Below are positions 1 through 8,600 of a DNA stretch of 64,000 nucleotides, in pieces. A program made the translations under genes and the position numbers. Every line of letters starts with the position of its first letter. Position 1 is the first letter of the stretch. The stretch covers positions 1 to 64,000 of the forward strand of contig WHUZ01000014.1 in assembly GCA_015179045.1 (NCBI GenBank), in the 5' to 3' direction. The notes beneath the pieces are model-generated. The model saw only the letters and a list, made by a program, of their open reading frames with translations. It ran no database searches and was not told where the DNA came from. The DNA comes from Kalaharituber pfeilii. Taxonomy: Eukaryota; Ascomycota; Pezizomycetes; Pezizales; Pezizaceae.

Positions 1-415
1 GCAGCCGGAATGGCAGCCGGAATGGCAGCCGGAATGGCAGCCGGAATGGCAGCCGGAATGGCAGCCGGAATGGCAGCCGGAATGGCAGCCGGAATGGCAG
101 CCGGAATGGCAGCCGGAATGGCAGCCGGAATGGCAGCCGGAATGGCAGCCGGAATGGCAGCCGGAATGGCAGCCGGAATGGCAGCCGGAATGGCAGCCGG
201 AATGGCAGCCGGAATGGCAGCCGGAATGGCAGCCGGAATGGCAGCCGGAATGGCAGCTGGAATGGTAGCCGAAACTGGCTACCGAAATGGGTGATGAAAT
301 GGCACCTGAAATGGCCGCTGAAACGGCTACTGAAATGGCTACTGAAATGGCTGCTGAAACTGCTGCTGAAATGGCTGCTAAAATGGCTATCGAAATGGCT
401 ACTGAAATGGCTAGG
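1..415. repeat. 12-bp minisatellite, homogeneous then degenerate
   Basis: The unit GCAGCCGGAATG is repeated without change about 21 times from base 1 to about 252, so the window begins inside the array. From about 253 to 415 the same 12-bp period continues with many substitutions (GCTGCTGAAATG, GCTACTGAAATG). Because 12 is a multiple of three, every frame stays open and one frame reads as a Met-Ala-Ala-Gly repeat; I see no gene context for that ORF. A related degenerate 12-bp array recurs at 1959-2233. Confidence 0.95.
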
Positions 416-1768
416 GCCGGACATGCCTGTCAAATTCAGCTCATTCCATCTCATCTTGCACCATCGGGTCGGGCCAGCTATACATGTCAAATTCAGCTCA
501 GGCCGTCAAGTCGTGCATGCAATTCGTGTAAAATTGAGCTCATTCTACCTCACCTCACGCCGTCGGCTCGGATCTGCCATACCTGTCAAATTGAACTCAT
601 TTTACCTCATCTCACGCTGTCCGGCCGCACCTGCTATACCTGTCAAATTCAGCTCATCCTACGCCATCATGTTGGGCGTGCAATCAATGAATCCAACAGG
701 CCGTGATCTGCATGGGACTGAAACCGCTTGGACCGGCCTGAATGGTCTGGCCTGCCCTGTTGAATTCATTGCCTGCAATACCTGTCAAATAGGGCGGCAT
801 GCGAGTAATGATATTAAAAAAAAAAAAAAAAAATACCTGTCAAATTCAGCTTATTCTTCCTCATCTCACGCCATCGAGTGGGCCCTACCATATCTGTCAA
901 ATTCAGCTGATTCTACCTCAGCTCGTTCTGCCACATCTATCAAATTCAGCTCATTCTACCTCATCCCATGTCGTCAGGTCGGGGCTGCCATACGTCTCAT
1001 ACTCATCTCATATTTGCACTGTAGGCTTGGGCCGGCCATACCTGTCAAATTCAACTCATTCTACCGCATCTTGCACCGTTGGGACGGGCCGGATATGTGT
1101 GTCAAATTCAGCTCATTCTGCATTATCTCGTGCCGACAGCCCGGGCCTGCAATTCGTGTAAAATTCAGCTCGTTCTGGCTCACCTCACGCCGTTGAATAG
1201 GGCCTGCAATTCGTGTGAAATTCAGCTCATTCTGGCTCATCTCACGCCGTCGAATAGGGCCTGCCAAACCTGTTAAGTTCAGTTCATTCTGACTCATGTC
1301 ACGTCGTCGAATAGGGCCGGCCAACCCTGTCAGGTTCAGCTCATTCTGCCGCATCTCATGCCGGCAGGTTGGGCCCGCCATACCTGTCAAATTCAGCTCA
1401 TTGTGCCTGATCTCGCACTGTCAGGTCAGGCCGGCTATACGTGCCAAATTCAGCTTATTCTGTCTCATCTCGTGGGCCGGCCATACCTGTCAACTTCCTC
1501 ACGCCGTCGGGTTGGACCTTCCATGCCTCTCAAATTCAGCTCACTCTACCTCATCTCATGGCGGTAGGTGGGGCCTGCTATACCTGTAAAATTGAGCTCA
1601 TTCTTCCTCACCTGAGCCCGTGGGGCCGGACCTGCCATATCTATGAAATTCAACTCATTCTGCTACATCTCATGCCGTCGGGCTGGACCTGTCATATCTA
1701 TCAAATTCAATGCTGGCGAGAGAGACCTGTTATACTTCTTAACTTAAGCTCAGGTTGCAGGACTACTT
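416..1768. repeat. 57-bp satellite array, module copy A
   Basis: Diverged tandem units share the core CTGTCAAATTCAGCTCATTC, followed by a CCTCATCTCACGCCGTCGG-like stretch. Successive cores at 426, 483, 582 and 639 are 57 bp apart, with one shortened 42-bp unit at 483-524. The array is interrupted at 691-777 by a GGCCTG-rich segment and at 791-832 by a LINE tail. Since 57 is a multiple of three, long overlapping ORFs run through the array in several frames; they change frame at each indel and match no family I know. Confidence 0.9.
791..832 (+). mobile_element. Ultra-short LINE 3' tail insertion with TSD
   Basis: A 42-bp insert ending in GCATGCGAGTAATGATATT plus an A-run (816-833) is flanked by the 13-bp direct repeat ATACCTGTCAAAT (778-790 and 833-845). 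The paralogous position at 3250-3262 carries one uninterrupted ATACCTGTCAAAT, which is the empty site. The insert matches the 3' end of the longer LINE copy at 3894-3933. This is a target-primed insertion truncated almost completely at its 5' end. Confidence 0.85.
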
Positions 1769-1783
1769 GGCACTTCAGCCCTT

Positions 1784-1826
1784 TAGCTTAGGTGCAAGTC
1801 ATGTCAAATGCGACTGGGTTCAATCC
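1784..1826 (+). other. tRNA-like A box/B box pair (possible SINE-type relic)
   Basis: TAGCTTAGGTGC (1784-1795) fits a Pol III A box except at its last base, and GGTTCAATCC (1817-1826) fits the B-box consensus exactly. The start-to-start spacing is 33 bp, as in tRNA genes. The surrounding sequence does not fold into a convincing acceptor stem, so it is not called a tRNA. A diverged copy (A box 4357-4368, B box 4402-4411) sits at the matching end of the second module. Confidence 0.4.
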
Positions 1827-1841
1827 GGCGCGAGGCGTAAC

Positions 1842-1852
1842 CAGCAGTACTT
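1842..1852 (+). other. Empty target site of a LINE insertion
   Basis: CAGCAGTACTT occurs once here, followed directly by ACGACGAGTGGCCG. In the second module copy the same 11 bp is duplicated at 4427-4437 and 4548-4558 around a 110-bp poly(A)-ended insert. This segment therefore preserves the pre-insertion state. Confidence 0.8.
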
Positions 1853-1958
1853 ACGACGAGTGGCCGTGATTCCTGTTGATTACAAGCTGCCCAGTTTTTT
1901 TCGTCCCATTCGGTCAAAATGCCAAGACCCGACGTCGGGTCAGAACAACTGTCGGCTA

Positions 1959-2233
1959 CCGAAACGGCTACCGAAATGGCTGCCGAAATGGCTGCCGAAA
2001 TGGCTGCCAAAACGGCTACCGAAAGGGCTGCTGAAAAGGCTGCTGAAATGGCTGCCAAAACGGCTACCGAAAGGGCTGCTGAAAAGGCTGCTGAAATGGC
2101 TGCCAAAACGGCTACTAAAATGGATCATGAAATGGCTACTGAAATAGCTACCGAAATGGCTACTGAAATGGCTACTAAAATGGCTACTGAAATGGCTGCC
2201 GAAATGGCTGCTGAAATGGCTACTGAAATGGCT
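1959..2233. repeat. Degenerate 12-bp minisatellite, module copy B
   Basis: Units such as GCTGCCGAAATG and GCTACCGAAAGG repeat with a 12-bp period and include a higher-order duplication (2011-2058 is nearly repeated at 2059-2106). The array leads straight into the 57-bp satellite at 2234, exactly as the array at 1-415 leads into copy A. Confidence 0.9.
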
Positions 2234-2460
2234 AGGGCCGGCCATGCCTGTCAAATTCAGCTCATTCCACCTCATCTTGCACCATCGGGTCGGGCCAGCT
2301 ATATGTGTCAAATTCAGCTGATGCCGTCAAGTCGGGCATGCAATTCGTCTGAAATTGAGCTCATTCTACCTCACCTCATGCCGTCGGCTCGGATCTGCCA
2401 TACCTGTGAAATTCAGCTCATTGTACGCCATCACGTTGGGCCTGCAATCAATGAATCCAA
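2234..2460. repeat. 57-bp satellite array, module copy B, first block
   Basis: Units closely match 416-690 (shared run GGCCATGCCTGTCAAATTCA and the 42-bp short unit). The match continues through GAATCCAATAGGCCGTGATC at about 2452, which corresponds to about 690-705 in copy A. The copies then diverge where about 700 bp of other repeats interrupt copy B. Confidence 0.85.
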
Positions 2461-2486
2461 TAGGCCGTGATCTGCATTGGACTAAA

Positions 2487-2860
2487 ACCGCCTGGACCTG
2501 TCAGGGCCGGTATGCTCAGTGGCCTGGACCAGCCTGGACCGGCATGGACCGGCCTGATCCACATAAATCAGGCCGGTCCAGACCATTCAGGCCGGTCCAG
2601 GCCATTCAGGCAGGTTCAACCCAATTAAATGAATCACTCCACAGCTATCCAGGTGAATTGAGGCCAGCATTTACCAGATTGTTTGAGTATTTAAATGGTC
2701 TGGACCGGCCTGGTTGGCCTGGGCCGGCCTGAATGATTAGGGCCGGCCTGAATGATTAGGGCCGGCCTGAATGATTAGGGCCGGCCTGAATGATTAGGGC
2801 CGGCCTGAATGATTAGGGCCGGCCTGAATGGCCTGGACCGGCCTGGTTGGCCTGATTGAT
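2487..2860. repeat. GGCCTG-rich tract with 19-bp tandem repeat
   Basis: The tract is dominated by GGCCTGGACC and GGCCGGCCTGAA motifs. Between 2721 and 2815 the 19-bp unit GGGCCGGCCTGAATGATTA is repeated five times without change, with a sixth partial copy to 2830. The tract resumes at about 3125-3235 on the far side of a terminal-inverted-repeat element, so that element was inserted into it. Confidence 0.9.
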
Positions 2861-2862
2861 TC

Positions 2863-3115
2863 TAGCGTTCGCATCGGTGTGAGTTGAGTCGGTGTAAGCC
2901 TTTAATATAATAAATTTCCTCCGACCCTACTCTAAACTCACTCAGGAACCGAGTAGTAGTTGTACATTATCACTCGACTCAGTCACGCTGCACATACAAC
3001 TCATACCGGCTCACTCGGCAGCCGAGTCGGGTACGTTTTACGGCGTGACAAACCAACCCGAAAACCGACTCACTCAGAAAAACCGACTCACAACTCACAC
3101 CGAGTGCGAACGCTA
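2863..3115. mobile_element. 253-bp TIR element (MITE-like)
   Basis: The left end TAGCGTTCGCATCGGTGTGA and the reverse complement of the right end, TAGCGTTCGCACTCGGTGTG, match over about 30 bp with small indels, continuing into GAGTCGGT on both sides. The inverted match may extend three bases outward (ATTCTAGCG / ATTTTAGCG), leaving a possible TTG duplication. The interior has no meaningful ORF. The superfamily is not determinable from the ends alone. Confidence 0.75.
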
Positions 3116-3235
3116 AAATTTGTTTCAGGCGGCCCTCACAGCCTGGCCTGAACAATCAGGGCAGGCCAGGCCCGGAATTTCACAGTTCAGGCCAGTCCAG
3201 GCCTCCGGTTGGCCTGGCCTGGCCTGGCCTATTGG

Positions 3236-3530
3236 ATTCATTGCCTGTAATACCTGTCAAATTCAGATTATTCTTCCTCATCTCACGCCATCGAGTGGGC
3301 CCTACCATACCTGTCAAATTCAGCTGATTCTACCTCAGCTCGTTCTGCCACATCTATCAAATTCAGTTCATTTCGCATCTTCTCATGCCTCGGCTCAGGC
3401 ATACCATACATCTCAAATTCAGCTCACTCTACCCCATTCCGTCTTGTGCCTCTGGCATGCCATACGTCTCAAATTCAGCTCATTCTACCTCATCTCATGC
3501 CGTCAGGTCAGGGCTGCCATACATCTCAAA
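3236..3530. repeat. 57-bp satellite array, module copy B, second block
   Basis: Collinear with about 760-990 of copy A (same shortened CTCGTTCTGCCACAT unit at about 3340). It lacks the 42-bp LINE tail found at 791-832, and it is cut at 3530 by the 403-bp LINE insertion. Confidence 0.85.
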
Positions 3531-3933
3531 GCTACCGTCCCTTGACAAGACTTGGAAGTCGACACATAGCCACACTAGCAGGAATACTGGGCGGCAAGTT
3601 ACTACGGAAATGGCAGTACGAAATCGGGAAAGGAGACAGCCCAGAATGTCGATGGTGTGGGGAGGAGGAGGAGACTACTGAACATGTGCTCACTAGGTGC
3701 AGGACATGGAAACGAAAGTGGCCAGGGGGCATGCAAGACTTGGTCACTCCTCCGAAGAGCAAGGACACAGACCCACTAAGAGACATCTTGGAGTGGGCAG
3801 GGGCATAGGAGACACACAGGATCTTTTCTTATTCCTTTTCTTCTACCTTCATATGTATCTAATCTCATGTAACTAATCTCGCCATAGCCCCCAGGCGGCA
3901 CGCGAGTAATGATATAAAAAAAAAAAAAAAAAA
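3531..3933 (+). mobile_element. 5'-truncated LINE with RNase H/zinc-knuckle C terminus
   Basis: The insert opens in frame and encodes about 90 residues up to a TAG at 3806-3808. The peptide carries the zinc-knuckle-like pattern ECRWCG...EHVLTRCRTW (Cys-x2-Cys-x8-His-x4-Cys), typical of the extreme C terminus of fungal LINE (Tad1/I-type) polyproteins. A roughly 110-bp 3' UTR ends in GCGAGTAATGATAT plus an A-run (3916-3934). The 12-bp direct repeats ATACATCTCAAA (3519-3530) and ATACGTCTCAAA (3934-3945) flank it. Only the tail of the element is present, so it is dead. Confidence 0.88.
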
Positions 3934-3934
3934 A

Positions 3935-4345
3935 TACGTCTCAAACTCATCTCATATTTGCACCATAGGCTCGGGCCGGCCATACCTGTCAAGTTCTGCT
4001 CATTCTGCCGCATCTCGTGCCGGCAGGTTGCGCCCGTCATACCTGTCAAAGTCAGCTCATTGTGCCTGATCTCCTGCTGTCAGGTCAGGCTGGCTATACG
4101 TGCCAATTTCAGCTTATTCTGCCTCATCTCATGGCAGTAGGTGGGGCCTGCTATACCTGTAAAATTGAGCTTATTCTTCCTCACCTGAGGCTGTGGGGCC
4201 GGACCTGCTATATCTATTAAATTCAACTCATTCTGTCACATCTTATGCCATCGGGCTGGACCTGTCATATCTATCAAATTCAATGCTGGCGAGAGAGACC
4301 TGTCATACTTGTTAAGTTATGCTCAGGTTGCAGGACTACTTGGCA
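3935..4345. repeat. 57-bp satellite array, module copy B, third block
   Basis: Resumes the satellite after the LINE, collinear with about 992-1770 of copy A although several units are missing (only about 410 bp here). It ends in the same unique tail, AGGTTGCAGGACTACTTGGC, as copy A at about 1753. Confidence 0.85.
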
Positions 4346-4437
4346 CTTCAGCCCATTAGCTTAGGCGCAAGCTATATCAATTTATTTATCAAATGCGACT
4401 GGGTTCAATCCGGCGCGAGGCGTAACCAGCAGTACTT

Positions 4438-4511
4438 TTAGCCTGTCTCCGGGCTATGAGGGCTTGCCCAGGGACCCTGCCATGGCCAAGTGCTACAAGC
4501 GGGGTTATGTG

Positions 4512-4547
<36 letters not shown>
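4438..4547 (+). mobile_element. 110-bp LINE 3' end with 33-bp poly(A) and TSD
   Basis: The insert begins TTAGCCTGTCTCCGGGCTAT and ends GGGGTTATGTGATT plus 33 A (4515-4547). The exact 11-bp duplication CAGCAGTACTT lies at 4427-4437 and 4548-4558, and the unfilled site is present at 1842-1852. The 3' UTR differs from that of the copies at 791 and 3531, so it belongs to a second LINE family or subfamily. Confidence 0.85.
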
Positions 4548-4548
<1 letters not shown>

Positions 4549-4579
4549 AGCAGTACTTACGACGAGTGGCCGCGATTCC

Positions 4580-5097
4580 TGTAAAAAATAGAATTATCAG
4601 TACTACTCAATAATATAGTTAGTATATATAGAAGTATTCAGACAGATTAATTAGTAACTTACTTATATAGTTAGAGATTTTTTAACTTTTTTAAATAGTT
4701 ATATATACTACTAGTAGTAATTAGCTTCTCTCTACTATTATAGTATACTAAGTTATAATAATATAGTTAAAAGTAAATTATATATTTACTTATTTTTAGT
4801 AAGTATACTACTTAATATAATAACTATATTTATTATATTTAAGTAAGTTTAGTAGTATAAAAGTAGTTTAAAAAAAATTTTACTCTTATATCTAATAGTA
4901 TTAAAATTATATAAAGTAGTTTTATTATTTTAGTATTTAATCTTATTATAAAAATATAGTTAAAAGTTACTTAAATAATTTATTAATTTAGTAATACAGA
5001 TAAGAGTATTTATAGTCTTATCTTACTTAAACTTAGTCTTAGATAATCAGCTAATAGTAATTATATAATATATAAGTTAAAATATATAGTACAGCTA

Positions 5098-5099
<2 letters not shown>
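4580..5099. other. AT-rich, GC-depleted tract (RIP-like)
   Basis: About 520 bp consisting mostly of A and T in short TATA/TAGTA/TTAAA words, with no usable ORF. Homology to module copy A stops at about 4580. The composition fits heavy C-to-T mutation on both strands, as in repeat-induced point mutation, but I cannot name the ancestral repeat. It ends at the poly(T) of a minus-strand LINE. Confidence 0.6.
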
Positions 5100-5129
<30 letters not shown>

Positions 5130-5600
5130 TTTTTTTTTCAAATTACTACTCGCATGCTATTCTAAAAGCTATAGCAAGATATACTACTATCGGAAAAATA
5201 AGTAAGATAGAGAAAAATAACTAAAAGGCATAACATATAGATCATAAACATAAGAAGCTATCAGCCCTCTATCAATTTGGCTACCCTCCACCAGAGAGTC
5301 ATCCCTTATTCCCCGCTGGCAGCTGATATAATACCTCCAGCCCTCCTGACAATCAACTCCCCCAAGTCTCACATCTGCTACCAATGTGATCCATCCTCTC
5401 CTTCCACTCCCCGCACCACCAACACTCCTGGCTGTCTGTCTTCCCTATCCTGTATCTCCGAGCCCTGAGGCCTTTGCCCCCCAGTACACTCGCTGGGACA
5501 CCTGTTTGTCCCCCGTTAGCCTTTGTAGAAGCTTGTAACTCGGGCCCAGCCTGCCCCTCTTCTTTGCTCGCCAGGCGCTAGTGCAGGTAGTTGAGGGCCG
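5100..5600 (-). mobile_element. Decayed minus-strand LINE 3' end
   Basis: The T-rich run at 5100-5138 is the poly(A) tail of a minus-strand element. The adjoining reverse complement GCATGCGAGTAGTAATTTG matches the 3' terminus of the plus-strand LINE (GCACGCGAGTAATGATAT). Further in, on the minus strand, ECWWCG...DHIGSRCETW aligns with ECRWCG...EHVLTRCRTW of the copy at 3531, and LGGKGL aligns with LGGKLL upstream of it. Its 3' UTR is visibly AT-shifted. The outer boundary near 5600 is uncertain. Confidence 0.75.
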
Positions 5601-8600
5601 GAAGATATCGCAACCAGCCCAGTCGCAACCAGACTAACCAGTCACCACTCAGGACACCAAGTACACACTAACCAGGCCGTCGTACTGTTAAAAAGAAAGA
5701 AAAGGCAGAAGATCAATCACCTACAGGCTGCCCTAGTTCCACAACGATTGAATCGTATGGAACCAGACCATTATAATCCATCCTTTAGAGAGACGCTGGA
5801 CAACCCCTCTTCCCTCATTCGGATTCGAACCGGTGTCCCAAATTCTATACCTCTCCATAGCGCTTATTGTTACCTCCATCACTCTAGACAACAGCATTTC
5901 CATTTCCCCAAATTATAAGTCAGTTCAAAAATCAGAAATCTCCACTTCCTCTTGAACGTGTCATACGGCCCCACCTTACAATCTCACCCCCCCCCGTCGC
6001 ATCGCATCGTCCTACTCGCCCCACCACTCTTCCAAATACTCTCCGGCGGGCCCCCGGCGGTCGCTTCAACATCCCCTCCAGCAGCTACTCTAACAGGCCC
6101 TCCGAAGACTCCATCAACAGACCCACGGATAACAGAAAATATTCTTTGGTAGGTCGACTACTCCCATGTGCTTTTGTTGAAGTTTTTAGTTTTGTTTTTG
6201 TCTGGCAGTTTATCAATTTTTTTTTATGCCATTGAAGTTTTACGAAGGCATCGTCTTTGTGACCAAGTGGTGAGCGTGAAGCTTTAGACCGGACCAGGGC
6301 TATAAATATGGTCGGTGGATGAAGCTCGCCTGAGCTGGGCGTCAATTCCAACGCAAGAGGGGGTATACCTTTTTGAAAGCACGCAACTTGTGGGTACATG
6401 GGGCTTTCAAATAAACTACGTCTATATAATGGTTAAAGGAGGGATGCTTGGCTATTTGGGCTGTTAGTCCCAAAGCAGCAACGCAGGTAAACAACAAGTG
6501 CTAGGTACTATACCATGGCGGTGCTATGAATGGGTTCAATAACTGAAGATTTAAATAACCATAAAACTCCAGGCCTACTCGATCCAGCGATGGTTGCTGC
6601 AGTATCGAAGAAGTGTATGGCTGTGAATCCTATGAATTGAGTGAGAAGGGCTTCGTGCAAAATCTGGTCCCTTATCAGCCACAACCCATCACGTGGTTTG
6701 CCATCAATTATGACGTACAATAGCAATGACTCAAGTAGACGAAGCTTAAGCTGGCGCAACGAGCCCAACAGAATCGGACTTCCTCCCACCATACCCTAAG
6801 AACTTGTGACATCAGTGGATACCTCTTAGGAATGGTAGGATGACTACACCATAGCTGACGTGTACTAGCTCCAGAAAACACAAGAGCTCTTCTCAACAAA
6901 TCTCGTGGAATAAAGTTGTAAAGGTTGTTGCGACGTAAGCAACGAGTCCAGCCATTCCGAATATAGAAACCTTCTCTCAGGGCATCTTGCAGTCGAAGGT
7001 ATCTTTAAGTTTTCTCTGCCAAGCAATAAGGAAGGCAAGCCTGGAAATGAGAAACCAGAGATTATCCCAGAGGCCATGTCCACGCTTTGTGCGTCATGTG
7101 CTGGCGTGTTTGTCTTCGGCCCTTCAAATATAGATGTAACGGTGTTCATGGTGGATATGGAGTCAGCGTCATCTCTGAGCTTTTATTTTCGTATATCTGC
7201 CTCCCGTTTGAGATTCCTAGTCTCATGGAGCATTTGCGTGTGCTGAAGACTTGGAAATGACATAATGCGGCGTAATTCATGCTACCAAGTACGGATTCAG
7301 CACCCGTCTGGGAATGAGAGCAGCTGCCTCTGCCTTTTCACATGAAGCCTAACGCTTCGAAGCATTCTAGGGTTGCCAGAGAGCTGGGTATTAGCAGAAG
7401 TCGTCGGTTCGTTATACCTTCTTTACTTAGGCGTTTGCAACTTGGCATCCGGACCTTTCTAGTATCGCAGATGCCTGGTAATATCCAACTATGATAAATC
7501 TTCAGCTCACGAGCAACTAATCCAACTTTCTTGCCCACAACTGTGAAGGGTGCAAACTAATCATTATTGAACTTGAGGCATCTCAGTTTACACAATTCAC
7601 AATCCTCAACTCTCCAAATTTAATATTACATGAAAAGCCTGGCGAACCACCAACTAACTCTGTAGTGGAGGGACAATTTCTTCAATCTTCATTCTCCTTG
7701 AGGAAATCCATAACTTCTACTTACATATACCTTATCAAGAACTGAAGTTCAGCAACTGAAATAGAGAGAATTAGTTCAAAATGCTGGAAGTACTAGTATC
7801 ACAGCATTTGAACCTGTCTACTTTGGAACTGTCACAGTTGACTTAATATGACCCGCCAGGTAGTAACATAGCTAAATCGGTTCCTGGGGATGTATGCAAC
7901 TGAGGCCTGAGCCAGTATTAATTTAATTTGAGATCAAAGATATATTCAGAACTTTGATCAGAGCAATTTAGCAAACCCCCTTTATATATATATATATATG
8001 TATCCTTTCTAGTACACTGATCGCATATAATGCACAGAACTTGTTGACCTTTTGAAGACCTCTACTAGTGGTAAATTATTTCTTCTCGTAAATGTCGGAA
8101 TATGGGCTCATCAGTCATATCGTGTGCTTAATCACAGTCAGTCATTTTTTTGAAGTAGCGATATTCAATTGTGCAATCTAGAGCTACCCTTTATTATTCA
8201 GTGTTCCATATTAGAACATAGCGCTGATATTCTAGGCCCTTGATCAAATGGAACTCTCTCTCAACGTTTTACAGGGTCGTGTGGGTATTCATACGCTACA
8301 GTCAATCAAACCTGCTAAATATATCAAGTTTCAATCATGATCATTAGAATCCCTTAAAGCAACCTCAAGAGAAAGTCCATCAAAGTATTGATTATCTATT
8401 AGTATAGTAGCTCCGAGAGCCGATCAGGGTAACTTACGATCTTGAAAATGCGTGAGAAAGAGACTGTTGAACTGGTCATAAGATCCACAGTTGTAGGCAC
8501 CAATAACCTGTCAGATTTGATCATGTGCACCTGCTATTCCTTCTATTCACAGAGATGGGAATGCCCTTACCTATTCTGGCTCCGCTTATTCCAACACTCC

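Noticed and set aside
10..1390. Long repeat-encoded ORFs (Met-Ala-Ala-Gly repeats and overlapping 100-300-codon frames)
   Set aside because: They exist because the 12- and 57-bp units are multiples of three; frames change at each indel and no domain or gene structure is present.
2721..2830. TTAGGG motifs in the left repeat block, suggesting a telomere
   Set aside because: TTAGGG occurs only once per 19-bp unit (GATTAGGGCCGGCCTGAAT), never as a pure hexamer array, and ordinary sequence follows. Not telomeric.
5815..5895. Minus-strand tRNA-like sequence (GGTTCGAATCC T-loop)
   Set aside because: The T-stem is imperfect and no D-arm, anticodon stem or acceptor stem pairs convincingly. At best a degraded relic.
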